From contig NC_079373.1 of NCBI RefSeq assembly GCF_021018895.1, positions 18,489,001 to 18,553,000 of the forward strand: DNA of 64,000 bases, in the 5' to 3' direction. The notes beneath the pieces were generated by a model. The model had not been told where the DNA came from and ran no database searches. It saw only the letters and a program-made list of their open reading frames with translations. This DNA is from Seriola aureovittata (taxonomy: Eukaryota; Chordata; Actinopteri; Carangiformes; Carangidae). Made by a program: the position numbers and the translations under genes. Positions 48,349 to 60,672 of the stretch are shown here, piece by piece. Numbering within the stretch: the stretch's first letter is position 1; the number at the start of each line of letters is the position of its first letter.

Positions 48349-48570
48349 ACCACTTTGGTCCAGACTGAAATATGTCAACAACTATAGGATGGATTGCTGT
48401 GGAACTTCATACAGACATTCAGAGGAGGATGAATCTTCTTTTTTTCCCCTCTAGCACCACAACCATGAGGCTGACATATGATAGCATGATAAAATAACAC
48501 GGTAAAAATTATACCTGTTAAACGTAAGAATGTTAAAGTGCAGCCTCACAGAGCCACTAGCATGACTAGT
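48349..48570 (+). mobile_element. Internally deleted copy of a common teleost repeat (ACCACTTTGGTCCAGACTGA family)
   Basis: The order of blocks is one I recognise from a widespread fish repeat: ACCACTTTGGTCCAGACTGA, then AACTATAGGATGGATTGC, ACAGACATTCAG, the CTCTAGCACCAC...ATGAGG block, ATTATACCTG, and finally GTGCAGCCTCACAGAGCC with ACTAGCATGACTAG. The middle part (a second cycle of the AACTATTGGATGG unit) is missing. Family identity is from memory of the sequence pattern, so its class is not stated. Confidence 0.6.
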
Positions 48571-49285
48571 GAAAAAAAAAAAAGAAAAGTGGAGGTTTGT
48601 TTGAACTGCTTTTACCTGCACATGTTCAGTAGTATTCAAATGTTATTATGTTGCCAAGAACACGCTGACCATTTCAATTTCCAGTAAACAAGGTCACCTC
48701 CAACAAGCAAGCACAGGTCAAAATATGATGAGAAAATGAGGAGAACAATGGGGTGAAAACACTAATGAGTCCTTCAACGTTTGTAAAAAAAAAAAAAACA
48801 AAAAAAAAAAAACAAACAAAAAACCCAACAAAATAAAAAAACGGAAGTGGAGAAACTACAGAGCAGTTAAATTGTTGTTCAAATCTGCAAAGAAAAAAAT
48901 TGAATACAAAAAAAAGAGTACGTACAGTGTGTACATATAAGAAATGAATGTGGTGAATGGAATATAAAATAAAAAAGAGAGGATTTGAACAACTTGGGAT
49001 GCACCACAGCATGCTATACAGTAGGGGAGTAACAGCTTCTTTCACCACCTATTCTCACACGTACCACAGCTATCTGTGATTTCACACTGTGCACATCTGT
49101 ACACACACAAACACACACAGAGCCCAGGAGGACTTTTGTCAGATCGTCACCTCGGCTTACTTATGTTTTAAACTGGGAAAGTCACTCTCTCTCACACACA
49201 CACACGCACACGCACACGCACACACACACTTAAGCATCACACATTCTTCTTCATGCGCGCACAAGCATGAATACATGAACAGTCT
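48571..49285. other. Intron, A-rich then CA-rich, no gene seen
   Basis: An A-rich low-complexity stretch (48786-48840) and a short CA/CG tract (49195-49229) lie here. No exon was recognised. Confidence 0.45.
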
Positions 49286-49298
49286 GCACACACACACA

Positions 49299-49347
<49 letters not shown>

Positions 49348-49352
49348 ATACA
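49286..49352 (+). repeat. (CA)n microsatellite, interrupted
   Basis: This CA tract has CATA interruptions. Confidence 0.92.
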
Positions 49353-49561
49353 CTGGCCCTCAGGGGTGCAATTTGTCTTGTGTTATCCATTAGCGCAGGT
49401 GGACGGAGCAAACGGGAGAAACAGGAAGCGGCAAATGAGAAAGGGGAAGTCATAGAGAGATAAAGTTTTGTTGTCGTTGTCGGTAGCTGCAGGACAGAAA
49501 AGTATGACACAGAAAGAAGATGTATGTGTGCAGCATATGCAGGATCTTCAGTTTGTTTTCC

Positions 49562-49589
49562 TTTTTTTTTTTTTTTTTTTTTTTTTTTT
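49562..49589 (+). repeat. Poly-T tract (28 T)
   Basis: This is an uninterrupted T run. No flanking duplication or retrocopy body was seen. Confidence 0.92.
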
Positions 49590-49812
49590 CTTCCAGCCGT
49601 ACGAGCCCCCCTGTGTAAAAGTGAGTGGTAACAGACAGCATGCCCTAAAGCTGCAAAGGCCAGTGAACCCTCGGCATTTGCATTATGAGATGTCCACTTG
49701 TATCTTCTTTACAGCTGTCAGGGTTACGCTGTAGAGGGTAGACATTGGCATTTCTAACTGTCCAGTTAGCCCCGACCTCACTTTTTTTTTTCTGTTGCTG
49801 CATCCTCACATC

Positions 49813-49845
<33 letters not shown>
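49813..49845 (+). repeat. (CA)n microsatellite
   Basis: This is about 16 CA units. Confidence 0.92.
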
Positions 49846-49847
<2 letters not shown>

Positions 49848-50212
49848 GGGTATAATTTTGTATTCCAGAGATGACTTCCTGTTCTGTTTAGCTGGAGATA
49901 AGTTGCTTACACACACTTGGAGCTCTATTTGATTCATATCTCCAATGTGAATGTTCCGTGCAGATATGCAGCATTCTGTCAGGGCAAAGAAATATCAGAT
50001 CAATTACTACAGGGAGCAAATTTACATTTGCTTTTAAGGAGTCCAAATAACAACAACATAAGCAACAACGGCACCTGACATTGTCATCTTCAAAGCGACT
50101 ACTGCGACGGATTCCTACTCTGGAGAGCAGTGCATGGTGGGAGAAGGTCACCCTGTTCTGAGAATCGGCTGCTTCATTTCCCAGAGTGCTGCTTGAGTGA
50201 CTGCTTCAGTGT

Positions 50213-50220
50213 CTGTGTGT

Positions 50221-50256
<36 letters not shown>
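50213..50256 (+). repeat. (GT)n microsatellite
   Basis: This is a GT tract with one TCT interruption. Confidence 0.92.
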
Positions 50257-50258
<2 letters not shown>

Positions 50259-50629
50259 GAAGTAGAGTGAGTGATGTCAGGGCCCTGAGCGGACAGCCTT
50301 TTTTCAGCTGCTGTTAATCACACTCCAGCACGGGCCTATACTGTACTCTCTTCCTCCTTTGTCTGTTTCTGCACTGGGCCTCCATTCCTCAGCTACCTGT
50401 TTTTTTGTTGTTGTTGTTGTTTTTTTTTGTCCCCTACACCCACCCACATGGATTGGTTTATCTTCATTCATATGTTTACTCACTAATTCCTTCATGCCTT
50501 CCATCTTACCTCACAGGTGATGCTTCACATCCTTAACGTAAACCTCCCTAACCTCTAATCCTAAACCTTCGGACTGTTGGTTGGACAAAACAAGCAACCT
50601 GAAGGCATTTCTGATGGGCTTTCTTTATT

Positions 50630-50740
50630 ACTTTCCAACGTTTTATAAATCATACAATTTAGCAGATTCATGAAAAAAACAACTGACAGATTAATTGAAA
50701 TTATTTTTATTAGTAATGGAAATAATTGTTCGTTTTAACC
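50630..50740 (-). mobile_element. AT-rich MITE-like repeat (GGCTGCAACTAA family), fragment, copy 2
   Basis: Read on the - strand this resembles the AT-rich part of the copy at 23024-23279, with ATTATTTCCATTACTAAT and TTAATCTGTCAGTTGTT segments. The terminal GCTGCAACT end is decayed. The assignment is weaker than for the other two copies. Confidence 0.4.
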
Positions 50741-51887
50741 TTAGACTAGAATGTGACTTGTTTTCAGGGTTTCCCTTTCTCTTTTTCTCCAACTACCAGC
50801 TCAGACGCACAAACAAACACAGCCTCATGTTCAGTTCACACTCAAGACACTGTACTACTTGTCATAAGGGACTACTACTTGTTAACTTGACAGGCTCGCA
50901 GAGCAGCTGCCCGTACACCATATGGCACTGGGACACAGACAAACACATTTACAGAGGGAGGGACACATATGCAGAGCGAGCTTCAGGAATAGTGAGCGGG
51001 AGAGAGCATGTAGGACTTCATAATATCATTATAGCACAGCGAGTCTCTCGCAGCAATGGGCAGCAGCACAAGTAAAGCTGATAAAATGTGATGGCTGACC
51101 TTCTCAACAGTTAGTGCGGTTTAGATACACATTCATCCACACACAGTTAATACGCCCACAGTCCCCAAATAGCCACATGCCCAAATTTAATTTCTCTCAT
51201 GCACTCATTTGTAACAAGGAAATGAACATTGTCTGCTATTGATATCACGAAAAGGTCACTGCAGCGTCTTGTTTCAAAATAGTTTTCAGATGGTTAATCT
51301 TTCTTTTTTTCTTTTTTTAACAAAGTTGCGTGTATGACTTCGGTGGCCAACTCCACACTTTCTGTGAACTTCACCGTTCCCCTCCTCCTCCTCCTCCACC
51401 CTCATCCCCGGGCCTCTCAGTGCCAGATGGTGCAGCCCATCACTGTTAACAGGCAGGGGTGGGGAGAAGGAAAGAATAGTGTGATGGGGATAGCTAGGCA
51501 GGCCGTCCATGTATTATTAATTGTGAGTAATAGAGGCTTGTATGGCTGTATACATTATTGAGGCCAGGTCCTTCCGAGGGCAGTTAAGCTGAAGTGGCGC
51601 TTGGCTTAATGGATTGGGACAGAGTCGGGCAGAGAGCACATTTACCAAGGGCCGAGTGTAAAGTTAACACCTGCTTATACCACACTGCAGATGAGTATAA
51701 ATCTGAAAGTTTTTAAAATTAATTCACACCAGTGAAATGTGTGGTGAAACAATCTGGCAGAGTGTGAGGATACATCGTTGACTACGGTTAAAAATGAGAA
51801 GTTTAACACATTGCTAACACATTATGAATTGTTCTAAACGGTGTACTGATGTACTTTTTTTAAATTATTGTAAGAGAAATCTCTACT

Positions 51888-51889
<2 letters not shown>
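50741..51889. other. Intron, no gene seen
   Basis: This is mixed sequence. The frame at + 50695-51075 has no recognised domain. Confidence 0.45.

Positions 51890-51953
<64 letters not shown>
51890..51953 (+). repeat. (GT)n microsatellite
   Basis: This is about 31 perfect GT units. Confidence 0.96.
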
Positions 51954-51958
<5 letters not shown>

Positions 51959-51972
51959 AGAAAATGCTAAAC

Positions 51973-52230
51973 CTGAAGCTGGGTATTGTTGGAATGGTTT
52001 TGATACGAGTATAAATACCATATAATGGTATGATACTTTCCTTTATGAACATATTAGAGATTTATCTTAAATCATTTTTTTTGATTAAAACTGACAAAAT
52101 GATAGGTAATGCATTATACAATTATCCTACATCAAAGAAAAAGTAAAGAAAAATAAAGCATCTGACCTCAAGCGTTGTTTGATCGACGTTCAGAAAAGAC
52201 TGAGGTTTGATCCCCAACACTAGCTGAACC
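51973..52230. repeat. Possible decayed MITE (AGCTGGGTATTG start)
   Basis: AT-rich sequence begins GAAGCTGGGTATTGTTGG and ends near TTTGATCCCCAACACTAGC. Its ends are loosely inverted, and its start resembles the GGGCTGGGTATC-type element near 44138. The match is poor and the boundaries are uncertain. Confidence 0.25.
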
Positions 52231-52658
52231 TGAATCAAAGCATACTTGTGTCAGCTCTGCATGAGCCCTATTCATAGTCCTCACCTGTACGTGTATGTGT
52301 GTGCTCTGTGCATAACATATGAAGCGCACACACATGAACGGTGCATTTTGTCCGGATACACTCTTTTCATGAGACTTAGCGAACTGTTGAACTGTGAAGA
52401 TGAGTCACATTTACAGTCTGATGCGATCTGTCTTGCATTTGCAGTGTGTTGTCTTAGATATCTGCCCACCTTTCACAGCAGAGATCTAATCTGATATTAT
52501 TATTGTTTTGAAGCCTGCATTAGCATGTCTCGTCGGCTTCATGTGTAGGTGCATAAAAACATGACACTGATACAGAAAATCTGATATGAGGGCTGTTGAG
52601 AATCTTAATGTGTTTGCTGTTGCATAAGTAATCTCATACTTCTATCTGTATCGGCTGA

Positions 52659-52660
<2 letters not shown>

Positions 52661-52717
<57 letters not shown>
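52661..52717 (+). repeat. (CA)n microsatellite
   Basis: This is about 28 CA units with one GCA step at the end. Confidence 0.95.
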
Positions 52718-52718
<1 letters not shown>

Positions 52719-52949
52719 CTGTTGGACTGTGCAACTTGGAGAAGTGTGAATGTTGGTTTGAGTAGGAGGAGTGTCGGGTGATCCTCTCAGCTCGGTGGCA
52801 GGTCCTGTCATTGGAAAGAACAGTATCACTCTGCATTTACATTGATCCTTATTAGGTCTGGAGATTAAACCCTCTGCAAGTGTGAGCTAGCTACACTAAG
52901 GCTGCAGCGCCTTATACTTTCACCATATACCACTCATACACAGGCCGAA

Positions 52950-52951
<2 letters not shown>

Positions 52952-52981
<30 letters not shown>
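52952..52981 (+). repeat. (CA)n microsatellite
   Basis: This is about 15 CA units. Confidence 0.93.
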
Positions 52982-52983
<2 letters not shown>

Positions 52984-54347
52984 TCTCGTAGTCACTCAAC
53001 ACTCTTGCAGTCATGCTTCAGTGTTAATCTAGGACAGTCACCAGGAGACATTTCTCTGTCTGAACCTTTTATTCCTGTGGATTTTCTAATTCACACTTTC
53101 ACAGCAAGTCAGTGTTTCTTGTGATATATTTGGCTTGCAGGAATTCCTGCCCATGCGATTCAGTTTTTAGAATAATTCGTTTTTTTAATCAGCAAAAGTT
53201 GCTTTTAGAATATTATTATATTATACATTTTTCTTTTTGATAAAAGCATCAAGTGTGTTTTTTTCTTCTTTCTTGACTTGAAACCAGAAATTGCTTGAAT
53301 TTTAATTCCTTCTCATTTATTAACTTTCTCTTATTGCTACAACAAGTAGCACCTCAGCCACCAATCACAGCCCTCCGTCCTTTCACAGAGGAGGAGGTGT
53401 GTGCAGCTGAGTATGCTGGATGGATGGATGGAGGTCTCCAGGGTAACAGGACAGGTCATGCGGTGTTGTCATGTTGTACAGTTTCCAATTATATTATGGG
53501 CTGTTTGTTTCCTAACACTGCGATGCGGTGTCACCTTGGCAACTAGCCAGTAATGCAGAGCACAGAGATGCAACATCCGAAGCACCTGTGTGTTTGTGTG
53601 TGTTTGTTTGTGTGTGTGCGTGCTTGCATCCATGCATTTGTATGTTTGTTGGTACTTGTGCTTGTGAGTGAGTCACTCTGGAGACCAACATGAGAGCAAA
53701 GAAGAGTGACGACGGAGAAAGGGAACAAATGCACTTACATCCAGTACACACAGCCTCAAGCACAAACACTGCAGCAATTTTTTTGACCTCACAAATTTCC
53801 ATAGCCATTAAAATTCCCATGCACTCTGCGACATAAGTGACATGACTTTCAATTGACAGATTTCTAAAAAGGGAGCCATCCAAACCTGCCTTTGAACATA
53901 TATACCCATATCAGCACATATCATAGTGTCTATAATATTCTTCTGAATGTGGATGGACTTGCATGTGCGGTTTAAGCAGAGGAGATATTTGCGCACAGCA
54001 AAATATATGTGTGTTTGAATCCAAATGTGACTAAGTGTTACGTGTTATCGGCCTCTGCCTCTCAGAACACCTCTTCTGTACTGATAACTAGGATTTATCT
54101 CTTCCCCATAGGGACAGGAGACGGAAATCACAGGGAACATATACAGTATATACACGCTTACACAGACTTACATCAGAGGGACATAGAGAGGAAGAAAGAG
54201 GGAAACTAGCAGAGAAGGAAGGAAAGCGAATATCATTTGCTGGGTGTCTCACGTTGTGTATTCTACGGAGAGCGGAGAGATAGGAATCAGGGTGTGTTTC
54301 TGTTCTGACATGGACGAAGAGCCACAGAGCACAGACCAGAGCACAGA
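52982..54347. other. Intron, no gene seen
   Basis: This is AT-rich, then mixed, sequence with short GT and TTTG patches at about 53588-53625. No exon or transposon was recognised. Confidence 0.45.
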
Positions 54348-54390
54348 TAGGAGGGAGGGAGGGAGGGAGGGAGGGAGAGAGAGAGAGGGA
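54348..54390 (+). repeat. (GGGA)n purine repeat
   Basis: About seven GGGA units run into a GA patch. It is all-purine and G-quadruplex-prone. Confidence 0.9.
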
Positions 54391-56232
54391 GTCACAAGTG
54401 GGAGGGAAGGAGGGAGCAAGGCCAGGGAGAGCATATGAGAGATACAGATCAGGACCTGGAAGCTGTTCTCTTGTGTCCTGTCATAGAAGAGAGGCGAGGT
54501 GATAAGGAGAAAGAGGAGGGCATGAAAAGGGGAGGGTGGGGGGGTGAAGAAAGGGCAACGCGAGGCATTTGACTACTTGTTCTCAAATAGAGCAGTGGGT
54601 GAGGGGATCAGTGCAGGAGAAAAATGTCAGAGTCACTTCAGTATATAATGGAAAACGAGAAAGTTCAGCGGCAGCACATTTGGTTCAAATGTTCTTTTTC
54701 TGCCTCATGCGACTCCCAAATGGTGTTTCCCCATTGCCATAGCTATTTCAGAGCAATGCAAATGTGAATGCAGCGTGAAAACACCAACATTTAAATGCAA
54801 TGATCATCAGAGGTTGCCTCATTGACTTCCATATAAGCTCATGCAGAATTTCTGAAGTTTAGGGGGACATCTTCTTCCTGTAGCTCACTTAAAAAATGAC
54901 AGAACTCACTTAATCAGCTCATTGTTTAGGATTTTTTTTTTCATCAAAAATCCTCTACAGCTATGTGTTTAGGTATAGAGATTCCTTACAGAATCATCTT
55001 CCCTGTAATGCATTACATGGTGTGAGAGTGTGGCTGAAGTGTGTGTGACATCTGGCATTACAGCTCTCCATAGTGTGAAATCAGTCATCATGCTGTTGCC
55101 CGGTAACGCATGACGCCTGCTCCGTGTTTGCTTTGACAATGATGTTACTGTGATTGAGCCATTCAGTGGATGAACCTGTGGAACTCATCCATCCATCCAT
55201 CCATCCATCCATCCATCCATTACAATAACTTCTTTGTGGATTTTCAGGCTCTACCAGGAGGTTTTCATAGACACAGCCACCTAGCGTGACGGCAGTGAAG
55301 TTGCACAATCAGCCAATAATTCCCCAGCACTGTATTTTAATTTTAACAGATTTTGTGCAGCACTATATGTTACCACCATGTTGAGTTTGCTGATGTGGCT
55401 GTGCTATGGATACACTTCTGTCAACTCTGCAATTGCTTCATCTTGTGTATTTCTACTAACAGATAGCAAACTGGCAAAAACATCGCTTACCTGTTATTTG
55501 GAGAACCTCTGAAGAAGATGCACGGATTAACAGCATTTGTATATATATTTGTATATAAAGCAGTATATGATGAGAAAAAAACACTTCCTGTTGAATATAG
55601 CTACAACAGAAAGTGTATTACTAAATGATGTGATACATAAAGAAAGAGAACTGTTATTTTTTGATGTTATAGTGACATGAGAAATTAGACAGAATATGTT
55701 TAAATGTGACTGTAAAATGACTTCCTAAGTCCTTGTAAGGTTCTTATGGAAATATGAGAACTTTGCTTAGTTCCACAGCGCTAAGATGCACTTGTTAATG
55801 GCACCCCACCCCCCCAGTACATTTCTTGCCTCTAACACACACACTGAACCAGCAGACTATAATGTTTATTCAAGTGTAGCCTCTTTATTATGTTTCTGTA
55901 AGAAAAAAAAACTCTTTACATTCATGATGAATAAATAAAGTCTTAATAGCCTACTGTCCATTATTTGGACATTTGGCTATTAAGGTTATGGGTTAGCGAT
56001 TGTGAGTAAAATTACATCTTTAATGCAGTTCTGCTGTATGATAGAGCACATCTCTTGCCACTCTCATAACATAACCAAGTTGGCACTTAATTTCTTATAT
56101 AGAAGTAAATGAAATTAGTTAAATAAGCTCCATTTGACACAAAATACTGTAAATGAGACCATTTAAAACTGCGGGAGAGAGAGTTATTTTAAAACCACAA
56201 TTTGTTGTTTTTACACTTCATTTTTTTGTACA
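54391..56232. other. Intron, no gene seen
   Basis: This is a purine-rich stretch up to about 54560, then AT-rich sequence with an (ATCC)n array at 55185-55220. No exon was recognised. Confidence 0.45.
55185..55220 (+). repeat. (ATCC)n tetranucleotide repeat
   Basis: This is nine perfect ATCC units. Confidence 0.95.
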
Positions 56233-56490
56233 GATTAAACAAAAGAGATATATAATGTGTTTATTATTAGGCTATAGAGGCGATGGTGGGTGGATTTTGT
56301 TACCTTTTGGATAGAGCCAGGCTAACTCTTTCCCCCTGTTTCTAGTCTTTATGCTAAGCTAAGCTATCCATTTGCTTGCTGTAGATTATATTTACCAGTC
56401 AGACATGAGATTGATAAAGATATTTTTGTCTAACTCTTGGCAAGAAAGCAACTAACCATATTTCACAAAATAATCAACTATTCCTTTGAA
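56233..56490 (+). mobile_element. Fold-back MITE-like repeat (GCTAAGCTAA family), copy 3
   Basis: It shares GGTGGGTGGATTTTGTTACC and AGCCAGGCTAACT with copy 2, then TTTATGCTAAGCTAAGCTA, CAGACATGAGATTGATAAAG and a CTTGGCAAGAAAGCAACTAA block. It ends with CAACTATTCCTTTGAAG. The left arm has been lost or is outside the recognisable part. Confidence 0.65.
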
Positions 56491-57672
56491 GTTTAAACCA
56501 TTGGTCCGCCCCTCCTCCACCACTGGATTGTTGTCCTGGAGTTCTTAAGGAGTTGATCTGTTTTTTCCAGAGGCTTATGGATCACATTGATGAACTGTAG
56601 CTTTACCTGTCCGAAATGCAAGGAGGTGAGAGGTGACAGCAGAATTAAAGACAGAGCAGTAAAGTGAAAGCTTCTTATAGTGGCTTTGGTCTTTCTTTAC
56701 TACAGAAAACTATTAGTGGCCATAGTGTTTCCCAAGGTTAAAAAGTGTGTATATTTGTTGAGCAGTGATAACCTGGTTTCTTTCCAAATACAAATTTCCT
56801 TTCGAAACAGTGTGTAAATGTGTCTCTAAGTCTAGGACTCTGATGTGTTTAGAAAGGTTTTTCTCCAGCTGTATTCCAATACCTGATTTTAAACAAATAT
56901 TTGAGAGCGGGAGCTAATTTTGCTTTTATTTGCATAGACATTCACATGAATAATCAGCATTACTGGGTATCACCCTGACACCTCAGTGCTGTTATTCCCA
57001 GCCTGTTGCCCGGGAGACCGGCGGCATGTAGCTGCAGGTGGGTGCAGAGGTGGGTGTCGATGCCTTCCTGCCTCCCATCGGAGCTCAAGTTCTGAAGAGC
57101 GCATGCCGACATCAAACAAAGGAAGGAAGGCACAGTCACAAGCTCAGGAAAATACACACCATACTGTACAGTAGGTCGCGGCCGGAACCTCGCTCCTCTC
57201 TCTCGGCCAGTTGTTCCTCGTCGCTTCTTGAGTCTTACTCATCTAGTCCGTTTTTTTTCATCATTCCTTCTCTTCCTCTACCTGTTAGCATCCCTCCTCG
57301 CTCTCTGTCTCTCCTCTCTGTGTTCAGTATGATTATGTTACTAAGCAGAAATCTCCTATCAGAATGTTCATTGGCGGAGCTCATCATTGGCTGGTATTAC
57401 ATAACTGCTCCCTTCTCATCTCAGCTCTGATTTACTTGGATCTTAAGATAAACACCAGTTCAATGGAAACAGAAACCTCCATGAACATTTTCCCTCAGTT
57501 CACCACTCGCATTTCCTCACATCTCCTGCTAGAAGTCAACATGTTGCTGGGAGAGGGCAGCGGATGAAAAGGAAGGAGGGAAACAAAAAAGGCATGCAAA
57601 TAAACTCAGTGCTTTAAATGGAGTTCTAAGTCGTCAGAAGAATTTGCTGAGCACTGAGTGGATGTCTGAGTA
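56491..57672. other. Intron, no gene seen
   Basis: This is mixed sequence. A stretch richer in CpG lies at 57000-57220, but I recognise no exon in it. Confidence 0.45.
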
Positions 57673-57695
57673 CCCCCCCCCCCCTTTTTTTTTTT
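57673..57695 (+). repeat. C12-T11 homopolymer junction
   Basis: A run of 12 C passes directly into a run of 11 T. Confidence 0.9.
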
Positions 57696-57987
57696 CTTAA
57701 TGTTGGATAGATATGTATTTGATGTAGACGACTGGAGAGAGGAAGTTCACAGAGCGGAAAAGAAAAGGTGTGTGAGAAAGAGCCGGACCTCTCCGGACAC
57801 CTGGAGCATCACACAGCTTCCCTCGTCTGCCTTAGATATGGAGGGGACAGTTGCTAAGGGGATGTGGGGATGTGACCCCGCTGATTCGTAGATGGTGGTT
57901 GCTAAGGTGTAGACCGTGATCCAACTGGCTCTGGTGCTGCTCAGACAGAGGGGGGAGCGAGCGAAGAGAGGAAATTGTTTGGGTCTA

Positions 57988-57988
<1 letters not shown>

Positions 57989-58082
<94 letters not shown>

Positions 58083-58132
58083 CTCTCGCTCTCTCTCTCT
58101 AGCTCTCTCTCTCGCTCTCTCTCTCTCTCTCT
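57989..58132 (+). repeat. (CT)n microsatellite, very long
   Basis: This is about 144 bases of CT, perfect for the first 90 and then interrupted by CG and AG steps. It is the longest CT tract in the window. Confidence 0.97.
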
Positions 58133-59765
58133 GTGTGTACATCAGGTGTGTTTTATAAAAAACAAACAAAAAAAAAAGAGTGGGGCAATACAGTTAAAAA
58201 GGCTCTGGCTCTCAGCAAAGAAGGCTTAAGACTGGAGGTGTAAGTCACATCAAACAGACCCCTGCTTCAAAGCAGCTCTATAGGTTATGCCTCATGAGGG
58301 AGAAAGACCTCAAACCTACACCTAAAATACAGGTCGGCAAAGACATCAATACATCCATACTGTTTGAATACTACTGGCATCAGCTACGATGATACTCGGC
58401 TTCAGACGAATCCTTAATTTACGTATTGGCTACACGTTTGAGGTCAGAGATTGGGTTGATTTACGCACAAGTCTGATTTCATTCAAAAATATGCACAAAG
58501 TCTTGAGTTTTTCAGGTTGTTTGATCCTCTGTGTGACTGTAGCTTTTGTCTCAATCACAGCCTGTGCTTACTTGCAAAACTCATTTTACCAATCTGCTGT
58601 GTGTCTTCCCTTTGCTGCAAAAAGACGTGTACATCCTTGTACACCCCCCCCCCCTTCCTTCTCTTCCTCCCTTTTCTTCTCCTTGCAGGAGCCTTTGAAA
58701 AATAATAGGTGTGCACTGGGAGCACTATTGATTCAGTCTCACCATGCTCAGGAAAAAAAAAAGTGAGCTTTATTTGGTCCAAAATACAGACCAAAGAGGA
58801 AAAAATTGGCCATGTTTTAGAGGGCCTTTCACATCCAATTTGTGTCTGTTTTCTTTTTTTTCTCCCCCTTTCTGCTGTTTTGTCTACTTGTCCACTTCTG
58901 CCTGTTTTTCCCCCACTTTGTTCTCCCTGTCTTTACCTCTACCTTGTCTAGTCTTTTTTTTCTTTTTTTTGATTATGCAGTTTCTTTCTCAGCACTCCCT
59001 CTGCACACTGACCATTTCTGTCTTCTTTTTCTGTTCATCTCTTCACTCTCAGCGCTGCAGCTGTGTTTCTAGTGTTTGTTTTATATGTCGGGTATCAGAC
59101 GGTGCACAGTACTGGCCACACACACGCCCACATACACCACTCCTGAAGCCTCAGCTGACTTTGTGATCTAAACCTACACGTCCTCCACTGATTCTCCTCC
59201 CGGGTGTTCACAAATCTTGGCCATCATTCTTGCTTCATGATGTGCTCCAGGCAGAGAAGCACAACCTTTGTCACTTACACAAACTCACAGAAATACAGTT
59301 GCACGCAGCACATGTAAACACACGTCTGCATGTATGTGCACAGGAAGACGAGAACAGATGTGCGCAACAGAGACAGTGTTGCAGTGTTGGTGAATGAGAA
59401 GTACTTGTGTGTTGTGTGCCTGAGGCACTCCTTCTAGCTACTGATGTAAGATTGAGCCAAGTGGCTGCTCTTTCATGTTGCTGAGACACTGTGTGACCAC
59501 TCATGCTCAATGTTTGCAGACATAAGGGATGAATGCATGGTCAGGGGCAAGTCAAATGGATAGACTGATCAATAAATTGATCTCTAAGTATATAGGACAC
59601 TCGATGGGAAAGGGTAGACTCAATAACTTGATGAATAAATGAATAAGATATGGTGCTCTTATGAGGAGCACTAACCAGAATGTCTCTGCGTCTAGATAAA
59701 CAGCATTCAGTAAAACTGAATGAATCTGAGGAGATATACACATTATACATACTACTGGCAGCCTA
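58133..59765. other. Intron, no gene seen
   Basis: Pyrimidine-rich stretches (58640-58690, 58840-59060) give Phe/Leu/Ser-rich spurious frames. No exon was recognised. Confidence 0.45.
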
Positions 59766-59964
59766 GTGCTGAAATTATTATTTGATTAATTACAGAAAAT
59801 TGATGAAAAAGCTTGATAAATAGTCAATAATTCCATCGGTCCACTGGTTGTAGCCTCATAAATGTCAATTTTCACAATTTGCAATTTGTAGAATAAATGA
59901 TTAATCAAAGAGATGATTTACAGAGGGATCAATAATAAAAATCATCCACAGTTGCAACCCTAAC
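59766..59964 (-). mobile_element. AT-rich MITE-like repeat (GGCTGCAACTAA family), copy 3
   Basis: It begins GTGCTGAAATTATTATTTGA and ends CACAGTTGCAACCCTAA on the + strand, so it is inverted relative to the copy at 23024. Terminal sequences are fair matches and the body is diverged. It lies about 60 bases upstream of the piggyBac element. Confidence 0.55.
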
Positions 59965-60025
59965 TAAGTCTATTCCACCTTATCTGTTTTATTTCTTCCC
60001 TTTTAGTATCTGTGCCTACATTTAT

Positions 60026-60041
60026 CCTTCCTGTCGTGTTC
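60026..60041 (+). repeat. piggyBac left terminal inverted repeat
   Basis: These 16 bases match the complement of 61669-61684 at 14 positions and abut a TTAT that is probably a mutated TTAA target duplicate. Confidence 0.85.
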
Positions 60042-60042
60042 G

Positions 60043-60056
60043 GGTCAAATCTGACC
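60043..60056. repeat. GGTCA-N4-TGACC palindrome, piggyBac left end
   Basis: This perfect 5-bp inverted repeat with a 4-base spacer lies two bases inside the left terminal repeat. The same layout recurs at 60221-60234 and 61627-61640. Confidence 0.85.
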
Positions 60057-60212
60057 GATTTACAACTTAAAACACTCATAAATATTGTGTTTTACATCTG
60101 ATTGCCTCAAGGCCTTATGATATCCTCCACACTATGCACTTTAACATATAAAAGTGATGATCACCTCTTTCATTGAATTTTGAGTGTTTTAATCAACCTT
60201 GTTACACCTGTG

Positions 60213-60235
60213 GTGTTCCCGGTCAAAAGTGACCG
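60213..60235 (+). repeat. piggyBac left subterminal inverted repeat
   Basis: GTGTTCCCGGTCAAAA followed by GTGACCG is the complement, with one mismatch, of 61626-61648. It contains a second GGTCA-N4-TGACC palindrome (60221-60234). Confidence 0.85.
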
Positions 60236-60308
60236 CCATAGGAAATGAATGGGTATCCAGACTATATTCATCCATCAGACAGAAAACATCCTCATACAGA
60301 CCACCCCA

Positions 60309-60394
60309 ACTCACTCACTCACTCACTCACTCATTCACTCACTCACTCACTCACTCACTCACTCACTCACTCACTCACTCACTCACTCACTCAC
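60309..60394 (+). repeat. (CTCA)n tetranucleotide array inside the piggyBac element
   Basis: About 21 units of ACTC/CTCA carry one ATTC variant. The array lies between the subterminal repeat and the transposase start, so it expanded after, or came with, the transposon. Confidence 0.95.
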
Positions 60395-60623
60395 ACATTT
60401 CAGACTGAACAATGTCTTTTGCGGGTACACATCTCTTTCCCGCGCTTATGTGCCAATCGTCCCACGTGAACCAACTTCCTGATGAAACAACGTATCATAT
60501 CTTCACACAGACTAGACAGGTGTCTGTTATGTGAACCCATCTATTTCCCGCACTTTTGTGCCTATCCCTCACGTGAACCGCACCTTCCAGACTAATCAAT
60601 GTATCATCCTCACACGGACCCCA

Positions 60624-60633
60624 TATATATATA
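60624..60633 (+). promoter_or_regulatory. TATA box of the piggyBac transposase
   Basis: TATATATATA lies about 40-50 bases upstream of the transposase ATG at 60673. The short leader is typical of compact transposons. Confidence 0.5.
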
Positions 60634-60672
60634 GCTTGATGTTTGCCTTGCACTCCTTTTACTCTGAGCACA

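Noticed and set aside
51973..52230. Full-length MITE with terminal inverted repeats
   Set aside because: The ends match too poorly to claim a complete element. It is listed only as a low-confidence repeat.
60309..60394. CRISPR-like regular repeat
   Set aside because: This is a plain tetranucleotide microsatellite with no spacers, in a vertebrate genome.
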